This document shows positions 43,590 to 52,256 of a stretch of 64,000 bases of DNA, one piece after another. Source of the DNA: Desulforamulus putei DSM 12395 (GTDB taxonomy: Bacteria; Bacillota; Desulfotomaculia; Desulfotomaculales; Desulfotomaculaceae); NCBI RefSeq assembly GCF_900129195.1, contig NZ_FQUY01000002.1:62001-126000 (forward strand). The letters run 5' to 3'. A program made the translations under genes and the position numbers. Under the pieces are notes generated by a model that worked only from the letters and a program-made list of their open reading frames with translations, ran no database searches and was not told where the DNA came from. Numbering within the stretch: the first letter of the stretch is position 1; each line of letters opens with the position of its first letter.

Positions 43590-44840
43590 ATGAAAATTAC
43601 GGCGGCAATTGTTTCACCGGGACTGACCGGCTTTTATTTTGATGACCAGAAAGCCATTAAATTGGGACGGGAGCAGGATGGGTTTGCCTACTTGGGCGAG
43701 CCTGCCACCCCTGGTTTTTCCGCCGTTCGCCAGCGCGGAGAATCCATTTCCGTCATGCTGCTGCTGGAGGACGGTACGGTAGCCTTCGGAGATTGTGCTG
43801 CCGTGCAATATTCCGGCGCCGGCGGACGGGATCCCCTGTTTTTGGCTTCAGATTTTATCCCGGTCTTGGAAAGGGACCTGCTGCCCAGGCTGATCGGCCG
43901 GGAGGTAACAGGTTTCCGGGAACTGGCGGAGGAATTTGACCATCTCACCGATGCCAAGGGGAACCGCTTGCACACAGCCATTCGTTACGGCGTCACCCAG
44001 GCCCTGCTGGATGCCGCCGCTAGGGCGGGTCGGTGCACCATGGCAGAGGTGGTGGCCCGGGAGTATAACTGCAAGTTGATCGACAAGCCGGTGCCTATCT
44101 TTTGCCAGACCGGCGATGAACGCTATACCAATGCCGATAAAATTATCATTAAACGGGCCGATGTGCTGCCCCACGGGCTGATTAATAATGTTCGGGAAAA
44201 GCTGGGACGTTACGGGGAAAAGCTGCTGGATTATGTTTCCTGGCTCAGGGACCGGGCCCGCAGGCTGGGCGGCGAAGATTACAATCCCATTTTACATATT
44301 GATGTTTACGGAACCATCGGACAGGCCTTTGATGACAACTCCGATCGCATGGCCGATTACCTGGCCAAGTTGGAACTGGCCGCTGCCCCTTTGAAGCTCC
44401 GCATTGAAGGTCCCATGGACCGGGGCAGCAAGCCGGCGCAAATCAACGCCCTGGCGGAACTGCGCCGGCTCCTGGAAAGCCGGGGCATCAGGGTGGAGAT
44501 TGTGGCCGACGAATGGTGCAATACCCTGGAAGACATCCGGGAATTTGTGGATGCCCAGGCCGGGCACATGGTGCAAATAAAAACCCCCGACTTGGGCGGC
44601 ATCAACAATACCATCGAAGCAGTGCTGTATGCCAGGGAGCGGGGCACCGGGGCTTACCTGGGAGGGACCTGCAACGAAACCGACCGCTCGTCCCAGGTCT
44701 GTGTTCATATCGGCATTGCCACCCAGCCGGATCAAATTCTGGCCAAACCGGGCATGGGCGTGGACGAAGGCCTGATGATAACCTATAACGAAATGAGCCG
44801 TACCCTGGCGTTGCTACGGGCTAAGGGGGTATTTGCCTAA
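43590..44840 (+). CDS. mal: Methylaspartate ammonia-lyase
   Basis: 416 residues, enolase superfamily, usual length. The catalytic lysine lies in QIKTPDLGGINNT and metal ligands in ILHIDVYG, RIEGPMD and ADEWCNT. It deaminates L-threo-3-methylaspartate to mesaconate. ATG with GGAGGC 8 bp upstream. Mesaconate hydratase and citramalate lyase genes, needed for the rest of the classical methylaspartate pathway, are not in the window; instead an HgdB-like dehydratase gene starts 3 bp later. Confidence 0.95.
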   Translation: MKITAAIVSPGLTGFYFDDQKAIKLGREQDGFAYLGEPATPGFSAVRQRGESISVMLLLEDGTVAFGDCAAVQYSGAGGRDPLFLASDFIPVLERDLLPRLIGREVTGFRELAEEFDHLTDAKGNRLHTAIRYGVTQALLDAAARAGRCTMAEVVAREYNCKLIDKPVPIFCQTGDERYTNADKIIIKRADVLPHGLINNVREKLGRYGEKLLDYVSWLRDRARRLGGEDYNPILHIDVYGTIGQAFDDNSDRMADYLAKLELAAAPLKLRIEGPMDRGSKPAQINALAELRRLLESRGIRVEIVADEWCNTLEDIREFVDAQAGHMVQIKTPDLGGINNTIEAVLYARERGTGAYLGGTCNETDRSSQVCVHIGIATQPDQILAKPGMGVDEGLMITYNEMSRTLALLRAKGVFA

Positions 44841-44843
44841 AGC

Positions 44844-45821
44844 ATGCAGAAAATAGGAATGACCACCACCATCCCGGTGGAGGTAATATACGCTGCCGGC
44901 ATGATACCGGTGGATCTCAATAACATTTTTATCACCCATGAAAATCCCCAGGGTCTGGTGGAAGAGGCGGAAATGGCAGGCTATCCCCGCAACCTCTGTG
45001 CCTGGATCAAGGGCCTTTATGCCACCACCCTGCAGAACGAAGACATCCGGACCATTGTAGCGGTCACCCAGGGCGATTGCAGCAATACCCATGCCCTGAT
45101 GGAGACCCTGGAGATGGCGGGGGTAAAGGTCATTCCCTTTGCCTTTCCCTTCGACCGGGATTACGATTTATTGAAACTTCAAATAGAGAAACTGGTTGAG
45201 GCCCTGGGAACCACCTGGGAGGAAGTCTGTCGCACCAAAGAAAGGCTGGACCAGGTCCGGCGCAAGGTCCACGAGATCGACCGGCTTACCTGGCAGGGGG
45301 ATAAAGTGAGCGGTTGGGATAACCACCTTTTTCAAGTCAGCTGCAGCGACTTCGACGGGGACCCGGAACAATTTGCCAGGAGAGCGGAGGCCTACCTGGC
45401 GGCATTGCCCCGTAAAGAACCCATAAAAGCTAGGCTCCGGCTGGCTTATATCGGTGTTCCTCCCATTGTGGACGACCTCTATGATTACCTGGAGGAGCGG
45501 GGGGCACGGGTGGTCTTTAACGAAGTCCAGCGACAGTTTACCATGCCCTTTGAAATAAAAGATATTGTGGAGCAATACAGAACCTACAGTTATCCCTACG
45601 GTATTTTTTACCGCCTGGAAGATATCAGCCGGGAATTGGAGCGGCGGCAGGTGGACGGAGTGATCCACTATGCCCAGAGCTTTTGCTACCGGCAAATCGA
45701 GGATTTGATTGTGCGGCAGAAATTAAAATACCCCATCCTGACCCTGGAAGGGGATAAACCCAGCAAATTGGACGCCCGTACCCGCATGAGGCTGGATGCC
45801 TTTCTGGACATGTTGAGGTGA
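44844..45821 (+). CDS. 2-hydroxyacyl-CoA dehydratase-family (HgdB/BcrB-like) Fe-S protein
   Basis: 325 residues, shorter than HgdA/HgdB (about 380-480). Family cues: TTTIPVEVIYAAGMIPVDLNN, conserved cysteines in LCAWIKG, TQGDCSNTHAL and QSFCYRQIEDL (candidate [4Fe-4S] ligands), and a C-terminal TLEGDKP. Enzymes of this family perform reductive dehydration or related ketyl-radical chemistry after ATP-driven electron input from an activator, encoded by the next gene (4-bp overlap). Only one dehydratase-like subunit is present, whereas classical dehydratases need two. It may be a single-subunit relative such as a double-cubane-type protein. Substrate unknown. Confidence 0.75.
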   Translation: MQKIGMTTTIPVEVIYAAGMIPVDLNNIFITHENPQGLVEEAEMAGYPRNLCAWIKGLYATTLQNEDIRTIVAVTQGDCSNTHALMETLEMAGVKVIPFAFPFDRDYDLLKLQIEKLVEALGTTWEEVCRTKERLDQVRRKVHEIDRLTWQGDKVSGWDNHLFQVSCSDFDGDPEQFARRAEAYLAALPRKEPIKARLRLAYIGVPPIVDDLYDYLEERGARVVFNEVQRQFTMPFEIKDIVEQYRTYSYPYGIFYRLEDISRELERRQVDGVIHYAQSFCYRQIEDLIVRQKLKYPILTLEGDKPSKLDARTRMRLDAFLDMLR

Positions 45822-46582
45822 TGACTTTGCTATGTGGTATTGATTTGGGCAGCCGGAACGTTAAGGTGGCTTTGCTGGCGGAGGACGGCAGCCTGACACT
45901 GCACAGGTATGACACGGTCTCCTTCTACCGGGAACACGGCCGGAGCGTGGACGGGCAGCTTCAGGTGGATTTTGCCGCCCTAGGACTGGGCGTTCCGGCC
46001 CAGGTGGTGGCCACGGGCTACGGCCGGCAGACCATTAACCTGAAGGGAGCGGAAATCATTCCGGAAATCAAGGCCCATGTGCTGGGCGCCATTCACCAGA
46101 CCGGACTGCAGGATTTTACCCTGCTGGACCTGGGCGGGCAGGACAGCAAGGTGGTTCTGGTTGCCCGGGGCAAAATGATTGATTTTCAAACCAATGACAA
46201 GTGTGCCGCCAGCACCGGCCGTTATTTGGAGAACATGGCTGCCGTGCTGGATATTAACATGGAGGAACTTGCAAGTTACTATAAAGACCCGGTGGACCTG
46301 AACTCCACCTGTGCCATTTTTGGGGAGACCGAGCTCATCGGGAAAGTGGTGGAGGGGCATCCTGTTTCCTCCCTGGCCGCCGGGGTCAATTATACCATCT
46401 TTAAACGCATCAAACCCATGCTGATGAAGCTCCTCACCAACACCATCGTCTTCACCGGCGGGGTTGCCCACAACCGGGCGCTGGTTAAAATAATAGAAAC
46501 TGAAATGAAAGTGCCCGTGGTGGTACCGGCCCATCCCCAGTATAACGGTGCCATCGGCTGCTGTGCCTATGCTTTGGGGTAA
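45818..46582 (+). CDS. CoA-dehydratase activator ATPase (HgdC/BadF family)
   Basis: 254 residues, ASKHA-fold ATPase of the HgdC type. GIDLGSRNVKVALL and LLDLGGQDSKVV are the two phosphate loops. Cys129 (NDKCAASTGRY) and Cys165 (NSTCAIFGE) match the two cysteines per subunit that hold the bridging [4Fe-4S] cluster of the homodimer. It should drive low-potential electrons into the HgdB-like partner. GTG 45818 or ATG 45821; overlaps the previous stop. Found at the end of the glutamate fermentation operon. Confidence 0.88.
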   Translation: MMTLLCGIDLGSRNVKVALLAEDGSLTLHRYDTVSFYREHGRSVDGQLQVDFAALGLGVPAQVVATGYGRQTINLKGAEIIPEIKAHVLGAIHQTGLQDFTLLDLGGQDSKVVLVARGKMIDFQTNDKCAASTGRYLENMAAVLDINMEELASYYKDPVDLNSTCAIFGETELIGKVVEGHPVSSLAAGVNYTIFKRIKPMLMKLLTNTIVFTGGVAHNRALVKIIETEMKVPVVVPAHPQYNGAIGCCAYALG

Positions 46583-46619
46583 GACAATCTAAACAAACAC
46601 CACCGGAGGTGCAGAAAAA

Positions 46620-47366
46620 TTGAAACTCACCGTTCTCGGCTGCTGGGCTCCTTACCCCAGGGTCAGCGGGGCCTGTTCCGGTTATTTGCTGCAGGAAAAG
46701 GGCCGCAGCCTGCTCATTGATACAGGCAACGGGGTATTGAGCCGCCTGTTGCAGCACATGGACATTCAGGACTTGGATGCGGTGTTGCTGAGTCACCTGC
46801 ATCCGGACCACTTAATGGATATTTATTCTTTGCGACATGCCATCGAATCCGCCAACCGGGAAGGACGCATGGACAAACGGGTACCCTTATACCTGCCCAC
46901 CGGCCCGGCGGAGGACTTCAACCGGATCAGAGAATTTACCAAAGCCTTTACCATCCACGTCATTGACGAAATGCCGGAGCCCAGGGAAGCCGTCATAGCA
47001 GGATGCAAGGTGAAATTTACACCCGGTAAACATAATTTGCCCGCTTACAGTATATCTATTGAGGGAAGCAAACGGTTTGTTTATTCCGGGGACACCGCCT
47101 ACCAGGAGGAACTGATCAAACTGGCCACCGGTGCTGATTTATTCCTGTGTGAAGCCAGCGGGCTGGATCAGGATACGGAGTACCTGCAGGAGAATCATCT
47201 GACTGCCCGGCAGGCCGGGGAACTGGCGAAGGCCGCAGGGGTGAAAAGGTTAATCATTACACACTTCTACCCCGAATATGTCCTCTCTGAACTGCAAAAA
47301 CAGGCGGAAGAAGGTTTTGGCCAGAGGGTGGAACTGGCCCGGGAAGGGGCAACCTTTGAGCTGTAA
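46620..47366 (+). CDS. Metallo-beta-lactamase-fold hydrolase (RNase Z/YhfI-like)
   Basis: 248 residues. The zinc motif is HLHPDH (His59-Leu-His61-Pro-Asp63-His64); further ligands are in PGKHNLPAYS, VYSGDTAY and IITHFYPEY. It resembles B. subtilis YhfI-type hydrolases, distinct from true RNase Z by length. TTG start, with GGAGG about 9 bp upstream. Located 38 bp after the activase gene and 16 bp before the P-loop protein, probably read through from upstream. Substrate unknown. Confidence 0.85.
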   Translation: MKLTVLGCWAPYPRVSGACSGYLLQEKGRSLLIDTGNGVLSRLLQHMDIQDLDAVLLSHLHPDHLMDIYSLRHAIESANREGRMDKRVPLYLPTGPAEDFNRIREFTKAFTIHVIDEMPEPREAVIAGCKVKFTPGKHNLPAYSISIEGSKRFVYSGDTAYQEELIKLATGADLFLCEASGLDQDTEYLQENHLTARQAGELAKAAGVKRLIITHFYPEYVLSELQKQAEEGFGQRVELAREGATFEL

Positions 47367-47382
47367 AAAGGGGAGAGTTTAT

Positions 47383-48351
47383 TTGCCTGTTTCAATTATT
47401 CATGAATATTTAATGCATGCGGTTTACTTTGCTCCCAGGGGACGCTACCGCCTGCTGGCCCTGGGGGGCAGCTTGGCCCACCGTTACCTCAGCCCGGAAG
47501 ACCATTTGATCGGCTTTGTGGGAGATGCCGGCGCGGGAAAATCGCTGCTGATCCGGGGGATGTTTCCCGGGCTGGAATTAACCAACGACGATGATGGGAT
47601 TAACGTGCGGCCTTTGCCGCTGCTGGATGACTTTGAAAGAAAACACTTCCGCAGTCGTACCTATCACCTGGACATGCGGTTTGAAATGGCCTTCAACCAA
47701 CCTTGGACCATTGTTGAAGCGGTGCAGGAGGCCATTAAACATGACCGGCGGGTTATCGTGGAGCACTTCGACCTGCTGTATCCCATGCTGAAAATGAATG
47801 CCCAGATCCTCATCGGCATAGGCGAAGAGGTGATCGTGACACGTCCCAACATTTTCGGGCCGAAACCCCAGGAAATTGCCGACATTGTTTTTGAATCTCT
47901 CATATACCGTAAGATGGCCCATACGGCCGAAGACATCACCGGCATGGTGCTGGAATATGAAATGGGGATCAAAAAGCCAAAAGTACACAGTGACATTAAG
48001 CATGGTTTTGTGCTGGAATTTGATGAGAAGCCAAACATTGACCTGGATGCCCTGGAAAAACGGGTTCAAGAGATTATAGACAAAGATCTTTGCATTTACT
48101 ATCACGATGAGACACATATTAAGGTTGGCGCGGGTTCCTATCCCTGTACCGGTCCCCGACTGCACGTTAAAAGAACCAGTGAAATTACCAATTTTCGACT
48201 GGTAAAAGAGTTTATGTGGGATCCCATTGATGAACTTTACGTACTGGTGGGCCTGGTGGGACCAGTGGTGGAGGGCGACAGCCCGGCAGATCCGCCGGAT
48301 CAATTCCAGTTAATACGTCGGGCCCGCCGGCGTTCCAAAGAGATCACATAA
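47383..48351 (+). CDS. P-loop protein ('alanine-tRNA synthetase second additional domain' type)
   Basis: About 322 residues. Walker A is GDAGAGKS (47-54), with a probable Walker [12 protein letters not shown] near 125. A C-terminal domain with [27 protein letters not shown] contains a His/Cys pattern like the editing-type domain of alanyl-tRNA synthetases, which is why relatives are labelled so in databases (from memory). No function is proven. TTG 47383 with GGGGAG 8 bp upstream is chosen over the longer frame from 47278, which would overlap the preceding gene. Confidence 0.7.
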   Translation: MPVSIIHEYLMHAVYFAPRGRYRLLALGGSLAHRYLSPEDHLIGFVGDAGAGKSLLIRGMFPGLELTNDDDGINVRPLPLLDDFERKHFRSRTYHLDMRFEMAFNQPWTIVEAVQEAIKHDRRVIVEHFDLLYPMLKMNAQILIGIGEEVIVTRPNIFGPKPQEIADIVFESLIYRKMAHTAEDITGMVLEYEMGIKKPKVHSDIKHGFVLEFDEKPNIDLDALEKRVQEIIDKDLCIYYHDETHIKVGAGSYPCTGPRLHVKRTSEITNFRLVKEFMWDPIDELYVLVGLVGPVVEGDSPADPPDQFQLIRRARRRSKEIT

Positions 48352-48368
48352 GGAGGCTATTCCTTTTT

Positions 48369-49115
48369 ATGGAAAGAGTTGACGGAAGAAAGCCGGGCCA
48401 AATACGCCCGGTATTGATGACCCCCCATTATAACAAGTACGCTGAGGGTTCAGTTTTAATTGAAGTGGGGGATACCCGGGTCATCTGTACCGCCACGGTG
48501 GAAGACAAGGTACCGCCCTTTTTAAAGGGGCTGGGTAAGGGCTGGGTCACCGCCGAATATGCCATGATCCCCCGGGCCACCGGCGTCCGCACCACCCGGG
48601 AGTCCGCCAAGGGCAAACCGGGCGGCAGGACCATGGAAATCCAGCGGCTCATCGGCCGGGCCCTCCGCTCAGTGGTGAATTTGGAAGCCTTGGGAGAACG
48701 CACAATCACACTTGACTGCGACGTCATTCAAGCGGACGGTGGCACCAGAACGGCTTCCATTACAGGGGCTTACGTGGCGATGATTTTGGCCTTGAATAAA
48801 CTGGTGGAACAGGGTATGCTAGAGGAAATACCGGTCAAGGACTTTATTGCCGCCACCAGTGTGGGAATTGTCAACGGGACACCGGTGATTGATTTGTGCT
48901 ACGCGGAAGACTCTGCCGCTGAAGTGGATATGAACGTGGTGATGACCGGCTCCGGGCGCTTTGTGGAAGTCCAGGGAACCGGGGAAGAAGCCACTTTTTC
49001 CAGGGATGAGATGAACCGGCTGCTGGACCTGGCCACAGCGGGTATTCAGGAGTTAAATAAAGTCCAGCGGCAGGTGCTGGGGGAAAGGTTATCTGCAAGA
49101 ATAAGGCAGGTGTAA
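48369..49115 (+). CDS. rph: Ribonuclease PH
   Basis: 248 residues, normal length. It starts [15 protein letters not shown] and contains [43 protein letters not shown] and [20 protein letters not shown], all diagnostic. It trims tRNA 3' ends by phosphorolysis. ATG with AGGAGG upstream. rph is followed 4 bp later by rdgB and then yfcE, a common Firmicute order. Confidence 0.97.
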   Translation: MERVDGRKPGQIRPVLMTPHYNKYAEGSVLIEVGDTRVICTATVEDKVPPFLKGLGKGWVTAEYAMIPRATGVRTTRESAKGKPGGRTMEIQRLIGRALRSVVNLEALGERTITLDCDVIQADGGTRTASITGAYVAMILALNKLVEQGMLEEIPVKDFIAATSVGIVNGTPVIDLCYAEDSAAEVDMNVVMTGSGRFVEVQGTGEEATFSRDEMNRLLDLATAGIQELNKVQRQVLGERLSARIRQV

Positions 49116-49119
49116 AGGG

Positions 49120-49725
49120 TTGAAATTGGTTTTGGCCACCAACAACAAAGGAAAAGTAAAAGAACTGGCGGAAATGTTAAACCCCCTGGACCTGCAGGTG
49201 GTTCCCATCGGGGAATACCCCGGTTTTCAGGAAGTGGAGGAAGACGGGGACACCTTCGCGGCCAATGCCATCAAGAAAGCGGTGGCAGCAGCCCGGTTCA
49301 CCGGGGAGTTGTCCCTGGCGGACGACTCGGGCCTGGAAGTGGATGCCTTAAACGGCGCCCCGGGTGTACACTCGGCACGGTTTGCCGGAGAGCCCAGGGA
49401 TGATGCCGCCAACAACCGAAAACTCCTAAAATTGCTGGAGGATGTGCCGGAAGAGAAGCGTACCGGCCGGTTCCGTTGTGTCATCGCCATTGCTGAACCC
49501 GGTGGCAGGGTTCACACTGCGGAGGGCACCTGCGAGGGAAATATTTTGCGAGAATTAAAGGGTGAGGGTGGTTTCGGTTACGACCCCTTGTTTTACGTAC
49601 CAGCTTATAAACAAACCTTTGCGGAACTGAATTTAGAACAGAAAAATTCCATCAGTCACCGGGGCAAAGCCCTGCAAAGGGCTGTGGAGATCTTGAACCG
49701 CCTTTACGTCAACCGGGAGGGTTAG
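49120..49725 (+). CDS. rdgB: XTP/dITP diphosphatase (RdgB/HAM1)
   Basis: 201 residues. N-terminal LATNNKGKVKELAE is the substrate-binding motif; ADDSGLEVDALNGAPGVHSARFAG holds the catalytic acid; GGFGYDPLFYVP, SHRGKAL complete the family set. It hydrolyses non-canonical purine nucleoside triphosphates to monophosphates, protecting DNA and RNA. TTG start, 4 bp after rph, SD AAAGG. Confidence 0.97.
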   Translation: MKLVLATNNKGKVKELAEMLNPLDLQVVPIGEYPGFQEVEEDGDTFAANAIKKAVAAARFTGELSLADDSGLEVDALNGAPGVHSARFAGEPRDDAANNRKLLKLLEDVPEEKRTGRFRCVIAIAEPGGRVHTAEGTCEGNILRELKGEGGFGYDPLFYVPAYKQTFAELNLEQKNSISHRGKALQRAVEILNRLYVNREG

Positions 49726-49727
49726 TT

Positions 49728-50216
49728 TTGCGAATTTTGGTTGTTTCGGATACCCACGGGAGGCTGGGTACCGTTTACCATGTATTAGAGCAATTGGGAG
49801 AGGTAGACCTGATTTTGCATGCGGGCGACCACTACCGGGACTGTGACGAACTGGCCTATAGCCTGGAAATTCCTGCCCGGGGTGTCATGGGAAATTGCGA
49901 TTTCCCCGGCGACGGTCCCCAGGAGGAGCTGCTGGAGGTGGCGGGTCATAAAATCTACATGACCCACGGCCACCGTCACGGGGTTAAGAGGGACGCAAAT
50001 GCCGTTCTGGAACGGGCTAAACAATTGGGGGCCAGGGTTGCCGTCTACGGTCATACCCACATTGCCGATTTTCGGGTGGTGGATGACATTATCATTTTAA
50101 ACCCCGGTAGCCCGGTACATCCAAGGGGCAAAGACAGACCTTCCGTTGGCTTAATCGAAATCCACGGGGACGATATACAGGCGGAAATTATTTATATAGA
50201 TTATTTCTATCCTTAA
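49728..50216 (+). CDS. yfcE: YfcE/MJ0936-type metallophosphoesterase
   Basis: 162 residues of the small calcineurin-like phosphodiesterase family. All metal motifs are visible: VSDTHGR, LHAGDH, MGNCD, THGHRHG and YGHTHIAD. Members hydrolyse artificial phosphodiesters and possibly 2',3'-cyclic nucleotides; the natural substrate is unknown. TTG start, 2 bp after the rdgB stop, GGGAGG upstream. Last gene of the rph operon. Confidence 0.93.
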   Translation: MRILVVSDTHGRLGTVYHVLEQLGEVDLILHAGDHYRDCDELAYSLEIPARGVMGNCDFPGDGPQEELLEVAGHKIYMTHGHRHGVKRDANAVLERAKQLGARVAVYGHTHIADFRVVDDIIILNPGSPVHPRGKDRPSVGLIEIHGDDIQAEIIYIDYFYP

Positions 50217-50233
50217 AAACAGAGTTTGAAGGA

Positions 50234-50264
50234 AAATGCACATCAGAAGTGCATTTTTTTTTTT
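50234..50264 (+). terminator. Rho-independent terminator of the rph-rdgB-yfcE operon
   Basis: AAATGCAC (50234-50241) pairs with GTGCATTT (50249-50256), with a run of T through 50264. Confidence 0.9.
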
Positions 50265-50344
50265 GGGAAAGTATGATATTATGATATTTGCCACACAGGG
50301 TTAATGAGGAAGCAATTACCGTTTAAATTTTGATTTCCCCCTTA

Positions 50345-50372
50345 TTGACAAATGTAACTGATTTGATATAAT
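50345..50372 (+). promoter_or_regulatory. Consensus sigma-A promoter of tRNA-Gly
   Basis: TTGACA (50345-50350), 16-bp spacer, TATAAT (50367-50372): both hexamers perfect. Transcription would start near 50379, about 35 bp before the tRNA. Confidence 0.88.
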
Positions 50373-50413
50373 AATATCTGTTCCGAAATAAAAGATTTGT
50401 ATGATAAAATTTT

Positions 50414-50487
50414 GCGGGTGTAGCTCAATGGTAGAGCACCGGCCTTCCAAGCCGGGTACGTGGGTTCGATTCCCATCACCCGCTCCA
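50414..50487 (+). tRNA. tRNA-Gly (anticodon UCC)
   Basis: 74 nt with encoded CCA. Acceptor GCGGGTG/CACCCGC, D-arm with GTAGAGC after AGCTCAATG, anticodon arm GGCCT-TCC-AAGCC giving loop CTTCCAA with anticodon TCC (reads GGA), T-arm GTGGGTTCGATTCCCAT, discriminator T then CCA. All stems pair. The short D-loop and U73 fit bacterial tRNA-Gly. Confidence 0.96.
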
Positions 50488-50500
50488 TTTATTTTGTACT

Positions 50501-50630
50501 GGACTCACAGGGACACTGGACTCACAGGGACGGTTCTTTTGAGTCTTTTTTTCTTGTGAGTCTTGGGGACGGTTCTTTTGAGTCTTTTTTCTTGTGACTC
50601 ATAGATTCAAGAGAACCGTCCCTGTGAGTC
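50501..50630. repeat. Palindromic GGGACGGTTCT repeat element beside tRNA-Gly
   Basis: A 19-bp perfect inverted repeat, GACTCACAGGGACGGTTCT (50519-50537) and its complement (50612-50630), encloses two direct copies of a 25-bp unit beginning GGGACGGTTCTTTTGAG (50527-50551 and 50566-50590). A 14-bp duplication GGACTCACAGGGAC occurs at 50501 and 50518. It lies between the tRNA CCA end and the PilZ stop codon (minus strand). It may act as a bidirectional terminator or be a small non-coding mobile repeat. Confidence 0.8.
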
Positions 50631-51239
50631 TTAATCTTTTGAGAATAACGCAGCCAGGTCAGCCAGCCTCTGGCGTTGAGCGGGTAACAGGTTGGTGAAT
50701 TTAAAACCTGCGTAAGGAACGTTATCGGTATTTTTCCTCCAGGCCAAACGTGCGGTGGTTGTAATCAGTTCTCCGTTAACCTGAAAACTGACAGAAAAAT
50801 CATTGGCGGCCTGCAGCATTTTTTCAAGGGCAGGGGTTACATAAACCATGCAGCCCCCCTCAGAAAAATTAAGCATTGCTGTTTGGGCGGTATCGTTGCC
50901 GGAGGAGAATAAAACATGCGTTGCATGTTCCACCCTCATAAATTGCCTTGCCTTCAGCATTTGGAAGCGTTCCGGTATTAACAAGCCGTAAAACCTTTGG
51001 CTATCATGACCGATTGCCACCACTTTACTGTCAGCACTGTATAATCCGTACCGCATCGGCACACGAATTTGAATTTCCTGGTCCTTCTGTAAAACTAAGA
51101 CCTGACCCTCCTGCCTAGGCAGACCAATCCAGAAAAGGGTTTCTTCAATATCTGTGATGACGGCTTTATACTCAGAAAAAGGAGGGACTTGTATCAGAAT
51201 TTCTTTCTTAACGGTCAAAATCTCTAAGGTTTCAATCAT
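50631..51239 (-). CDS. PilZ-domain c-di-GMP effector (YcgR-like)
   Basis: About 202 residues. The N-terminal ~90 form a YcgR-N-like beta domain; the PilZ domain follows with the RxxxR motif in LKARQFMRVE and the (D/N)xSxxG motif in LNFSEGGCMVYV, then ARLAWRK and YAGFKFTNL. It should bind cyclic di-GMP; a GGDEF cyclase lies at 6.3-7.5 kb. ATG 51239 (MIETLEIL) has GGGAG 9 bp upstream; the TTG at 51248 would touch the SD. Transcribed away from a broken paralogue just upstream. Confidence 0.85.
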   Translation of the reverse strand: MIETLEILTVKKEILIQVPPFSEYKAVITDIEETLFWIGLPRQEGQVLVLQKDQEIQIRVPMRYGLYSADSKVVAIGHDSQRFYGLLIPERFQMLKARQFMRVEHATHVLFSSGNDTAQTAMLNFSEGGCMVYVTPALEKMLQAANDFSVSFQVNGELITTTARLAWRKNTDNVPYAGFKFTNLLPAQRQRLADLAALFSKD

Positions 51240-51309
51240 CGTAAACAACTCCCTGGTCCAATCTCAGCTCGGTTCTGTGCATTCCGAATGAGAATTGACT
51301 TCTGTAATA

Positions 51310-51804
51310 TTAAGTTATCTGCCCCTTGAGTATTTCAAGGCAAGGGCCATTAGAGTATTTTGGGTCCTTTGGATGGATATCTTTAAATTTAAAGCCGGTG
51401 CATAATATTTCATCCTTTTGTTTTAGCCAAACCAAAGTAGCCGCGAGGGAAAACGCGGTGGAGTCAATCCCAAATACTACACGAAAATCCCTTTCCTTTT
51501 CCAGTAATTTCTGGGGTGACAAAAACCTTTAATCCTCCTGCGGAAAATCAAATATTTCCGTAGATACACTGGTATTTTGAGAGATGGATGTAAACAGTGC
51601 CGTGGTGGAATATTTACTCTGCACGTAATCCCTTCTCTGCTGTCGCTCAAATTTTTCCGGGACTACCAAACCATACACTTTCCCATGTTTCTTGCCGATC
51701 TGTGCCACTTCTGTTTCGGCACAATAGGAAGCCAAATGGTCTTGTTCCCTCGACTGAATAAACTCCCAATAACATACAAGCCATCCCCTCATCTTAATTA
51801 GCAA
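51310..51804 (-). pseudogene. Decayed PilZ paralogue with an in-frame stop
   Basis: Two open stretches in one frame (51804-51529 and 51522-51310), separated by one TAA codon, match the neighbouring PilZ protein. The first has VYGLVVPEKFERQQRRDYVQ (compare FYGLLIPERFQMLKARQFMR), the second AATLVWLKQKDEILCTGFKFKDI (compare ARLAWRKNTDNVPYAGFKFTNL). The YcgR-like N-terminus is missing. The loop motif DxSxxG is not clear. AGGAGG stands just before the stop, with TTG 51522 eleven bases on, so the second half could be retranslated. I read it as a truncated duplicate in decay. Confidence 0.7.
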
Positions 51805-51983
51805 AAAAGAGAAGAATTTAGCCAGGCCGGTTTTCCTTTATAAGAGTTCAAACCCGTTAGGTTAAAATCCTTTGTCAAAAATTAACTTTGATATAATTTT
51901 CGCAATAAATGTTAAAATCTTTATCCTAATGAAAACACCGTACCATCAATGCCATCGTATATGTTTAAAGGTCCCTTACAAAA

Positions 51984-52015
51984 TAGGAAACCCAGGTATT
52001 TACCTGGGTTTCCTA
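51984..52015 (-). terminator. 15-bp hairpin, candidate terminator of the minus-strand RNA
   Basis: TAGGAAACCCAGGTA (51984-51998) and its perfect complement (52001-52015). On the minus strand it is followed by TTTTGTAAG, a short U-tract. It lies 6 bp past the end of the candidate RNA. Bases 51805-51980 hold nothing else I can name. Confidence 0.6.
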
Positions 52016-52021
52016 AAAATA

Positions 52022-52250
52022 AAGGGGAACGCCTGTCAGGGAATAGGGTAATTCAAACACACAACCTACCTTTGGATGAAAACCTAACTTCTGAACGTTC
52101 ACACCTGTTTAACAAACAACCGATTTGCAGGGAATCACTCAGGACTTAACTAACAACCACTGACGGACCGTACATAACGGACTGTTTTATTAACGGGTAC
52201 CATCAAACAGAAACCGCGTAGTCTTACAGCTAAACCAAGGCGTTCCCCTT
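52022..52250 (-). ncRNA. Candidate structured RNA, ~229 nt, unassigned family
   Basis: The minus strand carries a near-consensus promoter (see 52257-52285) whose predicted start, near 52250, is the first base of AAGGGGAACGCCT. That 13-mer pairs perfectly with AGGCGTTCCCCTT at the other end (52022-52034 on the plus strand), closing a ~229-nt molecule, and a terminator-like hairpin follows. No open frame fits. A long closing stem around a long interior is seen in 6S RNA, raiA RNA and other structured RNAs. SRP RNA is unlikely (no GGAAG-type tetraloop region seen). I cannot name the family. Confidence 0.65.
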
Positions 52251-52256
52251 GATCTA

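Noticed and set aside
46620-47366. Ribonuclease Z
   Set aside because: The HLHPDH motif is right, but the protein is short (248 aa) and closer to YhfI-type hydrolases.
51949-52149. 66-aa plus-strand open frame
   Set aside because: It covers a 15-bp hairpin and the 3' part of the candidate RNA, has no SD site and no recognisable sequence.
52022-52250. SRP (4.5S/scRNA) or RNase P RNA
   Set aside because: Too short for RNase P, and the conserved SRP apical loop region (GGAAG-type) is not seen on either strand.
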